Source of the DNA: an uncultured Collinsella sp. | GTDB taxonomy: Bacteria > Actinomycetota > Coriobacteriia > Coriobacteriales > Coriobacteriaceae | Direction: 5' to 3' | Assembly (NCBI GenBank): GCA_902496845.1 | Contig: CABVCJ010000021.1 | Location: forward strand, 1 to 30,621 | DNA: 30,621 bases | Notes under the pieces: generated by a model | Seen by the model: the letters and a program-made list of their open reading frames with translations, nothing else | What the model was told of the DNA's origin: nothing | The model's database searches: none | Translations under genes and position numbers: made by a program | Shown: in pieces, positions 16,220 through 24,008 of the stretch | Layout: every line of letters begins with the position of its first letter | How positions within the stretch are numbered: position 1 is the first letter of the stretch

Positions 16220-16350
16220 CATTTTGAAAACTCAAATGCGGGCCCATACTCGCACTGCGCAATGCTGCTAGGCTGCGTTGTCCGGCGTGGAAGCTCGCTA
16301 ATCGGCTATTATTTGTTTAGACAACTTGAGTTGTAGAGGAGTGACTGGCG

Positions 16351-17289
16351 ATGGTGCAGGGCGCCAAACATATGAAGAGCAATAACGCCGCGGTTAACGG
16401 TGGCTCAAGCCCTCAGCCCAAACCTCAACCAAAGCCCAAGCGCCGTCGCAAGCGGCTGCCTCGCTGGGCCGACCGGCTCATCACCATCGTCATCATCCTT
16501 ATTGGCGTGGGCCTTATGACCTGGCCGTGGATCTTGGACCGGCTCGAGGCCTCGGGCGTGTTCAACCAGATCAGCACCGTGTCCAGCACCGTGGACGCGC
16601 TGTCTGCCGAGGAGCGCGAGCGCATCCTGCTCCAGGCGCGCTCCTTTAACGAGCAGCTGGCGGGCGAGGCCACCGAGCTTCCCGCCGACCAGATCGAGCC
16701 CTACGCCCAGCAGCTCATCTTTGACCGCGACCCCATGATGAGCTGGGTCGAGATCCCCTCCATCGACGTGAGCATGCCCATCTACCACGGCACGAGCGAG
16801 GAAGTCCTCATGGCGGGCGTCGGCCACCTGGAGGGCACGAGCCTGCCGGTGGGCGGCACCTCGACGCATTGCGTGCTCACCGCGCACTCGGGCATGCGCA
16901 ACCTGAGCATGTTCGACGACATCCATTCGCTGGAGCCCGGCGACCTGGTGCTGCTGCACACCATGAACAAGACGCTCGCCTACAAGATGGTGGACTCTGA
17001 GGTCGTGCTGCCCGAGGAGATGGAGTCGCTAACCATCGAGCCCGGCGCCGACAAGGTGACGCTCGTTACCTGCACGCCCTACGGCGTAAACGACCATCGC
17101 CTGCTGGTGCATTGCGTGCGCACCAAGTACAACAAGAAGGACGTCGACAAGCAAAAGTCGCTGGCCGGCCGCCACTGGGGCAAGCGCGAGTTTGCCGTGC
17201 TCATCGTGATCGTAGCCATTGTGCTGTTGCTGCTGGACATCGTGATCCACGCGGTCCGCAAGCTCCGCAAGGCCAAGGCCTCGGCATAA
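16351..17289 (+). CDS. Second class C-like sortase
   Basis: A 312-residue membrane transpeptidase. ATG 16351 lies about 9 bases after AGAGGAG; an in-frame ATG at 16372 is possible. A Pro/Lys/Arg-rich cytoplasmic start (PQPKPQPKPKRRRKR) precedes a membrane helix at about 45-66. The barrel has IYHGTS, His179 in TAHSG, Cys241 in TCTPYG and Arg250 in DHRLLV, and a C-terminal helix (FAVLIVIVAIVLLLLDIVI) precedes a basic end. These features match class C. Unlike the first sortase it has no DPF/DPW lid; only DPM is present immediately before the barrel, in a shorter segment. Its nearest sorting-signal partner is the broken pilin at 14690, so it may be an orphan, or it may act on the intact pilins or anchor the pilus. 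Confidence 0.93.
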   Translation: MVQGAKHMKSNNAAVNGGSSPQPKPQPKPKRRRKRLPRWADRLITIVIILIGVGLMTWPWILDRLEASGVFNQISTVSSTVDALSAEERERILLQARSFNEQLAGEATELPADQIEPYAQQLIFDRDPMMSWVEIPSIDVSMPIYHGTSEEVLMAGVGHLEGTSLPVGGTSTHCVLTAHSGMRNLSMFDDIHSLEPGDLVLLHTMNKTLAYKMVDSEVVLPEEMESLTIEPGADKVTLVTCTPYGVNDHRLLVHCVRTKYNKKDVDKQKSLAGRHWGKREFAVLIVIVAIVLLLLDIVIHAVRKLRKAKASA

Positions 17290-17303
17290 GGCATCGTTCA
17301 GAA

Positions 17304-17336
17304 CCACCACAAAGGGGACAGGCACCTTTGTGGTGG
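17304..17336. repeat. Palindromic repeat family C, copy 4
   Basis: Perfect CCACCACAAAGG / CCTTTGTGGTGG with loop GGACAGGCA, 15 bases after the sortase stop. It is followed after 11 bases by a family B copy, the reverse order of the pair at 6029/6118. Confidence 0.85.
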
Positions 17337-17347
17337 TTGGGGCTTCC

Positions 17348-17409
17348 AAACCATCACAACATTCGATGAAAATCGCGATTTTGGCGAAAAGTGTCGAATG
17401 TTGTGATGC
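17348..17409. repeat. Palindromic repeat family B, copy 3
   Basis: AAACCATCACAACATTCGA ... TCGAATGTTGTGATG with the AATCGCGATT core; the right arm ends two or three bases early compared with the other copies. The following 17410-17600 holds three imperfect GTGGGCG.GA..GTTTTCG repeats and no gene. Confidence 0.8.
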
Positions 17410-17613
17410 TTTTCGCTGTGGGCGGGATGGTTTTCGTTGTGGGCGAGACGGTTTTCGCTATGGGCGGTGCGGTTTCACTGCAGAACCGCCGGCCCGCCGC
17501 CTGCCAACCGCCGCCCTCGTTACGTTTTCGCTGCATTTAGGTAAAGCGCCTGCTCCAAGCGGCGTTGCCTTGTATACTAGAGCGGTTTATCTGTTATGCG
17601 GAAGGGAGCGCCT

Positions 17614-17925
17614 ATGGCACTCAGCGAGAAAGACGTGCGTGGCATCGCCGAGTACGCAAAGATCGCACTGACCGATGACGAGCTCGCCCAGATGACGTCC
17701 TACATGAACGATGCCGTCCAGATGCTCGAGCCCGTCTTGCAATATGACTTGCCCGACGTGGAGCCCACGTTCCATCCTATCGGAAGCCTGTCCAACGTGA
17801 TGGGCGATGACCTGCGCGAGCCCGAGCGCGACCTGCCGCTCGACGTCGCGCTCGAAAACGCCGGCAGCGCGCGCGACCGCTACTTCCGCGTGCCGTCCAT
17901 TTTGGGAGAGGGGGAGAGCGAGTAA
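17614..17925 (+). CDS. gatC: Glu-tRNA(Gln)/Asp-tRNA(Asn) amidotransferase subunit C
   Basis: A 103-residue subunit that wraps around GatA and GatB and stabilises the transamidosome, which converts misacylated Glu-tRNA(Gln) (and Asp-tRNA(Asn)) to the correct aminoacyl-tRNA. The family pattern is clear: an N-terminal helix with LSEKDVRGIAEYAKIALTDDE, then LEPVLQYDLPDVEPTFHP, and the C-terminal LREPERDLPLDVALENAGSARDRYFRVPSIL. ATG 17614 follows GGAAGGGAG. An in-frame ATG at 17596 lies before that RBS and is not used. The stop TAA overlaps the ATG of gatA by one base. A TATACT at 17573-17578 is a possible -10 element. Confidence 0.95.
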   Translation: MALSEKDVRGIAEYAKIALTDDELAQMTSYMNDAVQMLEPVLQYDLPDVEPTFHPIGSLSNVMGDDLREPERDLPLDVALENAGSARDRYFRVPSILGEGESE

Positions 17926-19439
17926 TGGCGCTAAGCTTCGATTCCCTTACCGCCGCCCAGATCGCCGCGGGTGTTGCCGCCGGCGACTTTACCGCTACCG
18001 AGGTGGCCCAGGCCTCTCTTGCCGCCATCGAGGCGCGCGAGGGCGGGGTCCAGGCATTCCTGCAGGTGGCGCCCGAGCTTGCGCTCGAGGCCGCTGCGCG
18101 CGTGGATGCCGCCCGTGCCGCAGGCAAGCCGCTGCCCCCGCTCGCGGGCGTGCCGCTGGCCATCAAGGACAACATGAACCTCGTGGGCACGCGCACCACC
18201 TGCGCTTCCCGCATGCTCGAGAACTACCAGGGCGTCTACACCGCCACCTGCGTCCAGCGCATGCTCGACGCCGGCTGCCTGCCCATGGGCAAGGCCAACA
18301 TGGACGAGTTTGCCTTTGGCAGCTCCACCGAGAGCTCGGCGTTCCACCGCACCAACAACCCCTGGGATACCGAGCGCGTGCCCGGCGGCTCTTCGGGCGG
18401 CTCCGCTGCCGCCGTCGCCGCGGGCGAGGTCGCGCTCTCGCTGGGCTCGGACACCGGCGGCTCCATTCGCCAGCCGGCGTCGCTGTGCGGCGTGGTGGGC
18501 TTTAAGCCCACGTATGGCGCCGTGAGCCGTTACGGCGTGGTCGCCTTTGGTTCGTCGCTCGACCAGGTGGGCCCCTTTGGCCGCACGGTCGAGGACGTCG
18601 CGCTGGCCATGAACGCGCTCACCGGCGCGGGCCACGATCCGTACGACTGCACCAGTCAGGATTGCGCCGTCGACTTTACCGAGCATCTCAACGACAGCAT
18701 CGAGGGCAAGCGCGTGGGCATCATCCCCGCGTTTATGGAGGCCGAGGGCCTGACGCCCGAGGTCAAGGCCGCTGTTCAGCGCGCCGCCCAGGAGCTGCAG
18801 AACCAGGGTGCCGAGCTGGTCGAGGTCGACCTGCCGCACCTGGACGCCGCCATCGCCGCCTACTACGTCATCGGCCCGGCCGAGGCGTTCTCCAACCTGG
18901 CACGTTTCGACGGCATTCGCTACGGCTATCAGGAGGAGGGCTGCGCCAACCTGTCCGACCAGAGCTCGCTCTCGCGCGCCCATGGCTTTGGCGCCGAGGC
19001 CAAGCGCCGTCAGATGCTCGGCGCCTACCTGCTGAGCTCGGGCGTGTACGACAAGTATTACTACGCCGCGCAAAAGGCCCGCACGCTCATCACGCAGGAC
19101 TACGACGCCGCGTATGCCAAGGTGGACACCATCCTCATGCCCGCCTCGCCGCGCACGGCCTTTAAGTTTGGCGAGATCAGCGACCCCACGCAGATGTACC
19201 TTTCCGACCTGTACACCATTTCGCTCAACATTTGCGGCAACGGTGGCATCTCGGTGCCGCTGGGCTTGGGCGAGGACAGCAAGCTGCCCGTTTCTGCCCA
19301 GCTGGTGGGTCCGGCGTTTAAGGACCGTCAGCTGCTCACGTTTGCCCGCGCCCTGGAGCGCGGCTTTGCCGATGCCGCCACGGGTGCGCCCGCGCTTTCC
19401 GTCGCGCCCGATTTTGCCGGGAAGGGAGGCGAGCTGTAA
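17925..19439 (+). CDS. gatA: Glu-tRNA(Gln)/Asp-tRNA(Asn) amidotransferase subunit A
   Basis: A 504-residue amidase that releases ammonia from glutamine and passes it through a tunnel to GatB. The amidase signature is complete: catalytic Lys81 (LAIKDN), cis-Ser156 in GGSSGGSAAA and nucleophile Ser180 in DTGGSIRQP, at nearly the spacing known from the staphylococcal enzyme. TYGAVSRYGV and SLDQVGPFGRTVED follow as in the family. Translation is coupled: its ATG shares an A with the gatC stop (TAATG), and its own stop shares an A with the gatB ATG in the same way. Length and motifs are normal. Confidence 0.97.
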   Translation: MALSFDSLTAAQIAAGVAAGDFTATEVAQASLAAIEAREGGVQAFLQVAPELALEAAARVDAARAAGKPLPPLAGVPLAIKDNMNLVGTRTTCASRMLENYQGVYTATCVQRMLDAGCLPMGKANMDEFAFGSSTESSAFHRTNNPWDTERVPGGSSGGSAAAVAAGEVALSLGSDTGGSIRQPASLCGVVGFKPTYGAVSRYGVVAFGSSLDQVGPFGRTVEDVALAMNALTGAGHDPYDCTSQDCAVDFTEHLNDSIEGKRVGIIPAFMEAEGLTPEVKAAVQRAAQELQNQGAELVEVDLPHLDAAIAAYYVIGPAEAFSNLARFDGIRYGYQEEGCANLSDQSSLSRAHGFGAEAKRRQMLGAYLLSSGVYDKYYYAAQKARTLITQDYDAAYAKVDTILMPASPRTAFKFGEISDPTQMYLSDLYTISLNICGNGGISVPLGLGEDSKLPVSAQLVGPAFKDRQLLTFARALERGFADAATGAPALSVAPDFAGKGGEL

Positions 19440-21115
19440 TGAAGGAGCTTTCCGAGGTCCTGCAGGATTGGGAGGCCGTGATCGGCCTGGAGATCCATAC
19501 CGAGCTCACCGCACTCGATACCAAGATGTTCTGCAACTGCAAGCTCAGCCACGATGACGAGCCCAACGCCAACGTGTGCCCGGTATGCCTGGGCCTGCCC
19601 GGCGCCCTGCCGGTGCCCAACAAGCGCGCCATCGAGAGCATCGTCAAGGCGGGTCTGGCCACCAACTGCGAGATTCAGCGCCACTCGATGTTCTACCGCA
19701 AGCACTACTTCTATCCCGATATGGCCAAGAACTTCCAGACTACGCAGGGTCCGGTTGCCTTTGCCATGTACGGTCACCTGGACCTGGACGTGACCGGTCG
19801 CGGTGCCGCCGAGCGCCCCGATTGCGCGTTTGGTGAGGCCGAGGCCCAGAGCCTGGCGAGCGCTTCGGCCAACGCCGAGGGCCTGTCCACGTCCATGACG
19901 TCGACCATGCGCGAGGGCAATCAGCGTGCCGGCCACCTGGCCAGCTACGATGCGTCCAGCCTGCAGATGCCCGAGCGTCGCGAGGACGGTTCCTACACGG
20001 TGCCCATCCGCATCCTGCGCATCCATATGGAAGAGGACGCTGCCAAGATGGTCCACGTTGGTGGCGCCGAGGGCCGCATTACCGCCGCGGCCGAGTCGCT
20101 CGTCGACTACAACCGCTGCGGCACGCCTTTGATCGAGCTCGTGACTGAGCCCGATCTGCGCACGCCCGAGGAGGCTCGCCTGTTTATGGAAAAGCTCCGT
20201 CGCATCTTTGTGACGCTGGGCATTTCCGATTGCTCCATGGAGAAGGGTTCCATGCGCTGCGACGGTAACGTGTCGCTGCGTCGCCGCGGCGAGACCAAGC
20301 TGGGCACCAAGACCGAGCTCAAGAACCTCAACTCGTTCAAGAGCCTGCACGACGGCCTTGCCTACGAGATTTGCCGTCAGGCCGAGGTGCTCGAGGAGGG
20401 TGGCATCATCTACCAGGAGACCCGCCATTGGGAGCCCAGCCGCAAGCGCACCGTGGTCATGCGCGTGAAGGAGACGGCCGACGACTATCGTCTGTTCCCC
20501 GATCCCGACCTGGCGCCCTTCGATCTGGACGACGAGTTCATCGACCGTTGCCGTGGCGAGATTCCCGAGCTGCCCGATGCCAAGCGCGTCCGTTTTGAGG
20601 CCGACTTTGGCATTAAGGCGGCCGACGCCGAGCAGATTGCCGGCGACCCCGAGTTTGCCGACTTCTTTGAGGCCGCTGCTGCCGGTATGGCCGGCAAGGA
20701 GGCCCAGACGGTTGCAAACCTGCTGGTGAACGAGATGATCGCCTACCTTAAGGGTGCGGGTGTGTCGCTCGCCGAGTCCGGTATTGCGCCGGCTCAGGTG
20801 GCAGCCCTTGCCAAGCTGCTGGCGACCGATGCCATCAGCTCCAACCAGGCTCACGAGGTCTTTGAGGCCATGGCCCAGACCGGCGACGACCCCAACAAGA
20901 TTGTTGACGAGCGCGGTATGCGTCAGGTGAGCGACGCTAGCGCGCTGCAGCCGATCGTGGACGAGGTGCTGGCAAACTGTGCCGATCAGGCGCAGCAGTA
21001 TCGTGACGGCAACCAGAAGGTCATCGGCTTTTTGGTGGGCCAGTGCATGAAGGCGAGCCGCGGCAAGGGCAACCCGAAGCTCTTCAACGAGTTGCTGAGA
21101 ACGTCGCTCTCGTAA
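19439..21115 (+). CDS. gatB: Glu-tRNA(Gln)/Asp-tRNA(Asn) amidotransferase subunit B, with an extra insertion
   Basis: The kinase/amidotransferase subunit that phosphorylates and amidates the misacylated tRNA. The family motifs are in place: WEAVIGLEIHTEL, CPVCLGLPGALPVPN, ATNCEI..HSMFYRKHYFYPD, then RIHMEEDAAKMVH, DYNRCGTPLIELVTEPD, MRCDGNVSLR, and the C-terminal YqeY-like tail domain (ADQAQQYRDGNQKVIGFLVGQ). At 558 residues it exceeds the usual 475-500, mainly because of about 60 residues inserted between MAKNFQTTQ and the RIHMEED strand (about residues 118-185, with SLASASANAEGLSTSMTSTM). This replaces the short loop usual in other bacteria. Third gene of the gatCAB operon; it starts at the TAATG overlap with gatA. 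Confidence 0.96.
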   Translation: MKELSEVLQDWEAVIGLEIHTELTALDTKMFCNCKLSHDDEPNANVCPVCLGLPGALPVPNKRAIESIVKAGLATNCEIQRHSMFYRKHYFYPDMAKNFQTTQGPVAFAMYGHLDLDVTGRGAAERPDCAFGEAEAQSLASASANAEGLSTSMTSTMREGNQRAGHLASYDASSLQMPERREDGSYTVPIRILRIHMEEDAAKMVHVGGAEGRITAAAESLVDYNRCGTPLIELVTEPDLRTPEEARLFMEKLRRIFVTLGISDCSMEKGSMRCDGNVSLRRRGETKLGTKTELKNLNSFKSLHDGLAYEICRQAEVLEEGGIIYQETRHWEPSRKRTVVMRVKETADDYRLFPDPDLAPFDLDDEFIDRCRGEIPELPDAKRVRFEADFGIKAADAEQIAGDPEFADFFEAAAAGMAGKEAQTVANLLVNEMIAYLKGAGVSLAESGIAPAQVAALAKLLATDAISSNQAHEVFEAMAQTGDDPNKIVDERGMRQVSDASALQPIVDEVLANCADQAQQYRDGNQKVIGFLVGQCMKASRGKGNPKLFNELLRTSLS

Positions 21116-21118
21116 GCG

Positions 21119-21261
21119 GGAACCCGGGAGCCCCGGCAGGGTGGGTGCTTCCTCAAAATTTCGAACAGTCCTGCGCAAGACGAAGGCCACATTAAGTGGC
21201 CTTCTTTGCGTGCGGAACTCATTTTGAGCAAGCACCCGCCCTGCCGGGGCTCCCGGGTTCC
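21119..21261. repeat. Long nested inverted repeat directly after gatB
   Basis: Outer arms of 32 bases (21119-21150 and 21230-21261) pair with a single G-T. Inside them CTCAAAAT/ATTTTGAG (21152-21159 with 21221-21228), CGCAA/TTGCG, and a 9-bp stem GAAGGCCAC / GTGGCCTTC (21182-21190 with 21196-21204) continue the same axis. The whole 143 nt can fold into one long hairpin. It begins 3 bases after the gatB stop. No reading frame lies inside. It could be a miniature mobile element or a 3' structured RNA. Confidence 0.85.
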
Positions 21262-21310
21262 GTGACGACTCGGCCGTTCGGGTCAGGTGGGCTGGATTGA
21301 ATTTGGTGAA

Positions 21311-21340
21311 TGAGGGCGCCGTTGGCGCCCTCATTTTTTT
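21311..21340 (+). terminator. Rho-independent terminator of the gatCAB operon
   Basis: A perfect 10-bp stem TGAGGGCGCC / GGCGCCCTCA around GTT is followed by seven T. Confidence 0.93.
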
Positions 21341-21409
21341 GTGCGGGTGGCAAAGGGGCTGTCCCTTTGGTCACATCGCGCTTCAAGATTTCCAAAAAGT
21401 TAACCTTTG

Positions 21410-21441
21410 TTGACCTTAATAGTTAGATAAACTAAACTATT
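21410..21441 (+). promoter_or_regulatory. Promoter with overlapping palindromic operator (metal-regulator type)
   Basis: -35 TTGACC (21410-21415), a 17-base spacer and -10 TAAACT (21433-21438) form a good housekeeping promoter. An imperfect palindrome AATAGTTAG-ATAAA-CTAAACTATT (21418-21441) covers spacer and -10. TTAG...CTAA half-sites are typical of DtxR/MntR-family metal repressors. This fits the metal-ATPase genes that follow, but the regulator is inferred. Confidence 0.65.
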
Positions 21442-21525
21442 TTTCAAAAGTGTGCTCGAGCAAACTTATTTACTCGGGTGCTGAGGCACCGTGCCGCGTC
21501 CAATGCGGCAAAAGGGAGAAGCAAC

Positions 21526-21771
21526 ATGAAGAAGTCGACGTTCAATACCCTGCTTGTCGGTGGCGGTTTTCTGCTTGGCACGGCCGGCATCAAGCTGCTT
21601 ACCAGCGCTCCGGTCAAGAATGCCTGCGTGCAGGGCATCGCGTGCGGTATGCGCGTCAAGAACTGCTACCAGGACATGGTCGAGCAGGCCAAGGCCAATG
21701 TCGATGACATGGTTGCCGAGGCTGCCTACATCACCCAGAGCGAGTCCGCTGCAGACAAGGCAGCCGAGTAG
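21526..21771 (+). CDS. Small PacL-like membrane protein partnering the metal ATPase (DUF6110/DUF1490-like)
   Basis: An 81-residue protein from ATG 21526 behind AAGGGAGAA. It has one N-terminal membrane helix (LLVGGGFLLGTAGIKLLTS) and then an amphipathic helix APVKNACVQGIACGMRVKNCYQDMVEQAKANVDDMVAEA. Its order and several residues (APV+..., G+R, the ..A..VDD.MAEA end) resemble the mycobacterial PacL/DUF1490 proteins, which are encoded beside CtpC-type P-ATPases and stabilise them. The C-terminal His/Asp metal-binding tail of mycobacterial PacL1 is missing; here the end is QSESAADKAAE. The gene lies 18 bases before the ATPase. The family link comes from memory of these sequences and needs a profile search. 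Confidence 0.75.
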   Translation: MKKSTFNTLLVGGGFLLGTAGIKLLTSAPVKNACVQGIACGMRVKNCYQDMVEQAKANVDDMVAEAAYITQSESAADKAAE

Positions 21772-21789
21772 CGCTCCTAGGCACAAACT

Positions 21790-23865
21790 ATGAGATTCTC
21801 GATTATTAGCGAGATCCCCGGCAGGACCCGTCTTCAATTGGCGGGTCCTGTGCCAGAGAGTGATCTCGATGCACTTCTTAAGCTCAGCGGCGATATCGAC
21901 GGCGTGCACAAGGTGCGCGTTTATGGCCGTATTGGCCAGATGGCGCTCGAATATGACGAGCAATGTCGTGCGGGCGTGCTCGACGCCTTGGGTGCGCTCG
22001 ATGCCCAGGCCATTGCCGACGCAAAGACGGGTTACGTGATGCAGCTTGAGCCACGCAAGCACAAGCTCGTCATGGATCTTGCCACACTTATCGGCGCCCA
22101 CTACGCGCGCCGCTGGTTCCTGCCTACGCCTCTGCGTGCGGTGTTTGTCGTGGCCGGTTACATGACCTTTTTGCGCGCCGCTCTCCACGAGCTCGCGCAA
22201 CCGTGTCTGACCGTCCCCGTGCTCGATGCCTCGGCCATTGGCATCTCGTTTGTTAAGCGCGACGTCAATACCGCGGGCCAGACGATGTTCCTGCTCAACG
22301 TGGGCGAATTGCTCGAGGACTACACGCGCGCCATGAGCGAAAACGAGCTCATCAACTCGCTGCTCGATGTGCCCGACAAGGCGCAAAAGGTCGTCGGCGA
22401 CACCGAGGTAAGCGTTGCCGCGACCGAGCTTGAGCCCGGCGATCTTGTCGCCGTGCGCACTGGCATGTCCATTTGCATCGACGGTGTTGTCGAGCAGGGG
22501 AGCGCTATGGTCAACCAGGCGACCCTGACCGGCGAGCCGCTTGCCGTCGAGCGCAGCGCAGGCGACGACGTGTTCGCCGGCACCGTCGTGGAAGATGGCA
22601 GCATCTTGGTGCACGTGCGCGCCAATACGGCGCAAACCAAACTGCGCTCAATCGTCTCGCTCGTGCAGACGGCCGACTCGCTCAAGTCCGAGGGCCAGTC
22701 GCATATGGAAGACCTTGCCAACAAGATCGTCCCGTGGAACTTCCTGCTCGCGGGCCTGGTTGCGCTTACCACCCGCAGCCTCATCAAGACCTCAGCGGCA
22801 CTGATGGTCGACTACTCGTGCGCACTCAAGCTCACGGGTTCCGTTGCTGTCATGACTGCCATGAGCGATGCTGCCAAGATGGGCGTCATGGTCAAGGGCG
22901 CGAAGTACTTTGAGTCGTTTGCCAAGGCCGATACCATCGTGTTTGATAAGACCGGCACGCTTACCGAGGCGCAGCCGCGTCTTGCCTGCGTGCTCACCAC
23001 CGATGGCTGGAGCGAGGACGAGGTTCTGCGCCTTTCCGCCTGCTTAGAGGAGCATTTCCCGCATCCGGTGGCACGCGCCGTGGTCAATGCGGCACGCGAG
23101 CGCGAGCTCGAGCATCGCGAGCGCCATGCTGCTGTCGAGTATATCGTGGCACACGGCATCGCTTCGTCCATCGAGGGTCGTCGCGCAATTATTGGCTCGG
23201 CACACTTTGTGTTTGAGGATGAGGGCGCGCAGCTCGAGTCCGACATTAAGGAGCAAATCGAGTTCCAGATGCAGGGCTTGTCGCCGTTGTATCTGGCGGT
23301 CGACGGCACGGTCGTGGGCGTGCTCGGCATCGAGGATCCGCTCAAGCCCGGGGTCCGCGAGGCCATCGCCGACCTGCATGCGCTTGGCGTCAAGCATGTC
23401 GTTATGCTCACGGGCGACTCCGAGCGCACGGCCGAGCGCATTGCGCGAGAGGCAGGGGTCGACGAGTTTAAGGCCGAGCTGCTGCCCGAGGACAAGTACG
23501 CTTATGTGGAGCACATTAAGAGCGAGGGGCGCCATGTTGCCATGGTGGGCGACGGCGTCAACGATTCGCCGGCGCTCGGTTTGGCCGACGTGGGGCTGGC
23601 AATGGGCGGCGGAAGCGACATCGTCAAGGAGGTCGCCGATATCATCCTGACCGATACGAATCTGGCCGCAATCGTGCGTCTGCGCCGTATGAGTCAGGGG
23701 CTTATCGACCGTCTGACGAGTTCATATTCCAAGGTGATGCTCACCAACTCGGCGCTGTTGGCATTGGGTATTACCGGCATGATTACTCCGCAGACGTCGT
23801 CACTGCTGCATAACGGCTCGACGATCGCCTACAGCCTGGGCAACGCAAAGGCTTACCTGCGCTAG
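21790..23865 (+). CDS. P1B-type heavy-metal-translocating ATPase with YSCALKL membrane motif
   Basis: A 691-residue metal-transporting P-type ATPase, probably an exporter. The N-terminal 75 residues resemble the degenerate metal-binding fold of CtpC-like pumps (GRTRLQLAGPV...) without a CxxC motif. The actuator motif TGEP is near residue 247. The usual CPC of the sixth helix is replaced by YSCALKL (Cys344). The phosphorylation site is Asp386 in DKTGTLTE. An HP motif follows (EEHFPHPVARAV), then LTGDSERTA and the hinge MVGDGVNDSPAL. Subfamilies with SCALKL-type helices and PacL-like partners handle Zn, Mn or related ions; the ion here is not certain. The RBS before ATG 21790 is weak, so translation may be coupled to the small gene upstream. 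Confidence 0.92.
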   Translation: MRFSIISEIPGRTRLQLAGPVPESDLDALLKLSGDIDGVHKVRVYGRIGQMALEYDEQCRAGVLDALGALDAQAIADAKTGYVMQLEPRKHKLVMDLATLIGAHYARRWFLPTPLRAVFVVAGYMTFLRAALHELAQPCLTVPVLDASAIGISFVKRDVNTAGQTMFLLNVGELLEDYTRAMSENELINSLLDVPDKAQKVVGDTEVSVAATELEPGDLVAVRTGMSICIDGVVEQGSAMVNQATLTGEPLAVERSAGDDVFAGTVVEDGSILVHVRANTAQTKLRSIVSLVQTADSLKSEGQSHMEDLANKIVPWNFLLAGLVALTTRSLIKTSAALMVDYSCALKLTGSVAVMTAMSDAAKMGVMVKGAKYFESFAKADTIVFDKTGTLTEAQPRLACVLTTDGWSEDEVLRLSACLEEHFPHPVARAVVNAARERELEHRERHAAVEYIVAHGIASSIEGRRAIIGSAHFVFEDEGAQLESDIKEQIEFQMQGLSPLYLAVDGTVVGVLGIEDPLKPGVREAIADLHALGVKHVVMLTGDSERTAERIAREAGVDEFKAELLPEDKYAYVEHIKSEGRHVAMVGDGVNDSPALGLADVGLAMGGGSDIVKEVADIILTDTNLAAIVRLRRMSQGLIDRLTSSYSKVMLTNSALLALGITGMITPQTSSLLHNGSTIAYSLGNAKAYLR

Positions 23866-23889
23866 CAGACGTGTTCGCGCACGTTATCT

Positions 23890-23935
23890 GGCCTGCGCCC
23901 AGACGGCATCGGTGTCGTCCGGGCGCAGGCCTTTT
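23890..23935 (+). terminator. Rho-independent terminator of the metal-ATPase operon
   Basis: An 11-bp stem GGCCTGCGCCC / GGGCGCAGGCC (23890-23900 with 23921-23931), extended by GACG/CGTC inside, is followed by TTTT. Confidence 0.88.
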
Positions 23936-23939
23936 GCAT

Positions 23940-23988
23940 TTGACCATGTGCTAGCTTCTCTATATAGTGTTGCTAGCAGGGCTAGCAA
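23940..23988 (+). promoter_or_regulatory. Toxin-antitoxin promoter with three GCTAGC operator sites
   Basis: TTGACC (23940-23945), a 17-base spacer and TATAGT (23963-23968) make a clear promoter. GCTAGC occurs in the spacer (23950-23955) and twice after the -10, in a perfect palindrome TTGCTAGC-AGG-GCTAGCAA (23970-23988). Repeated palindromic sites over a promoter fit autorepression by the antitoxin encoded directly downstream. Confidence 0.8.
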
Positions 23989-24008
23989 TTGAAGGGAGCG
24001 AGATCGAC

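Larger units (their letters stand above)
15300..16266 (+). repeat. Tandem duplication of a 483-bp unit carrying a small membrane-peptide gene
   Basis: Two consecutive units (about 15300-15782 and 15784-16266) share the same order: an upstream stretch with a conserved block ACCAGCTGCGGGTGCATACG, RBS, a 50-codon gene, a hairpin, the block CACTTACGCGGGGTGCGTCG, a second hairpin, and GACATTTTGAAAAC. Corresponding sites are exactly 483 bases apart (start codons 15456 and 15939; TATCGAACA 15336 and 15819). The coding part and the 70 bases before it are nearly identical, while the outer parts have diverged, which suggests selection or gene conversion on the core. Confidence 0.9.
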
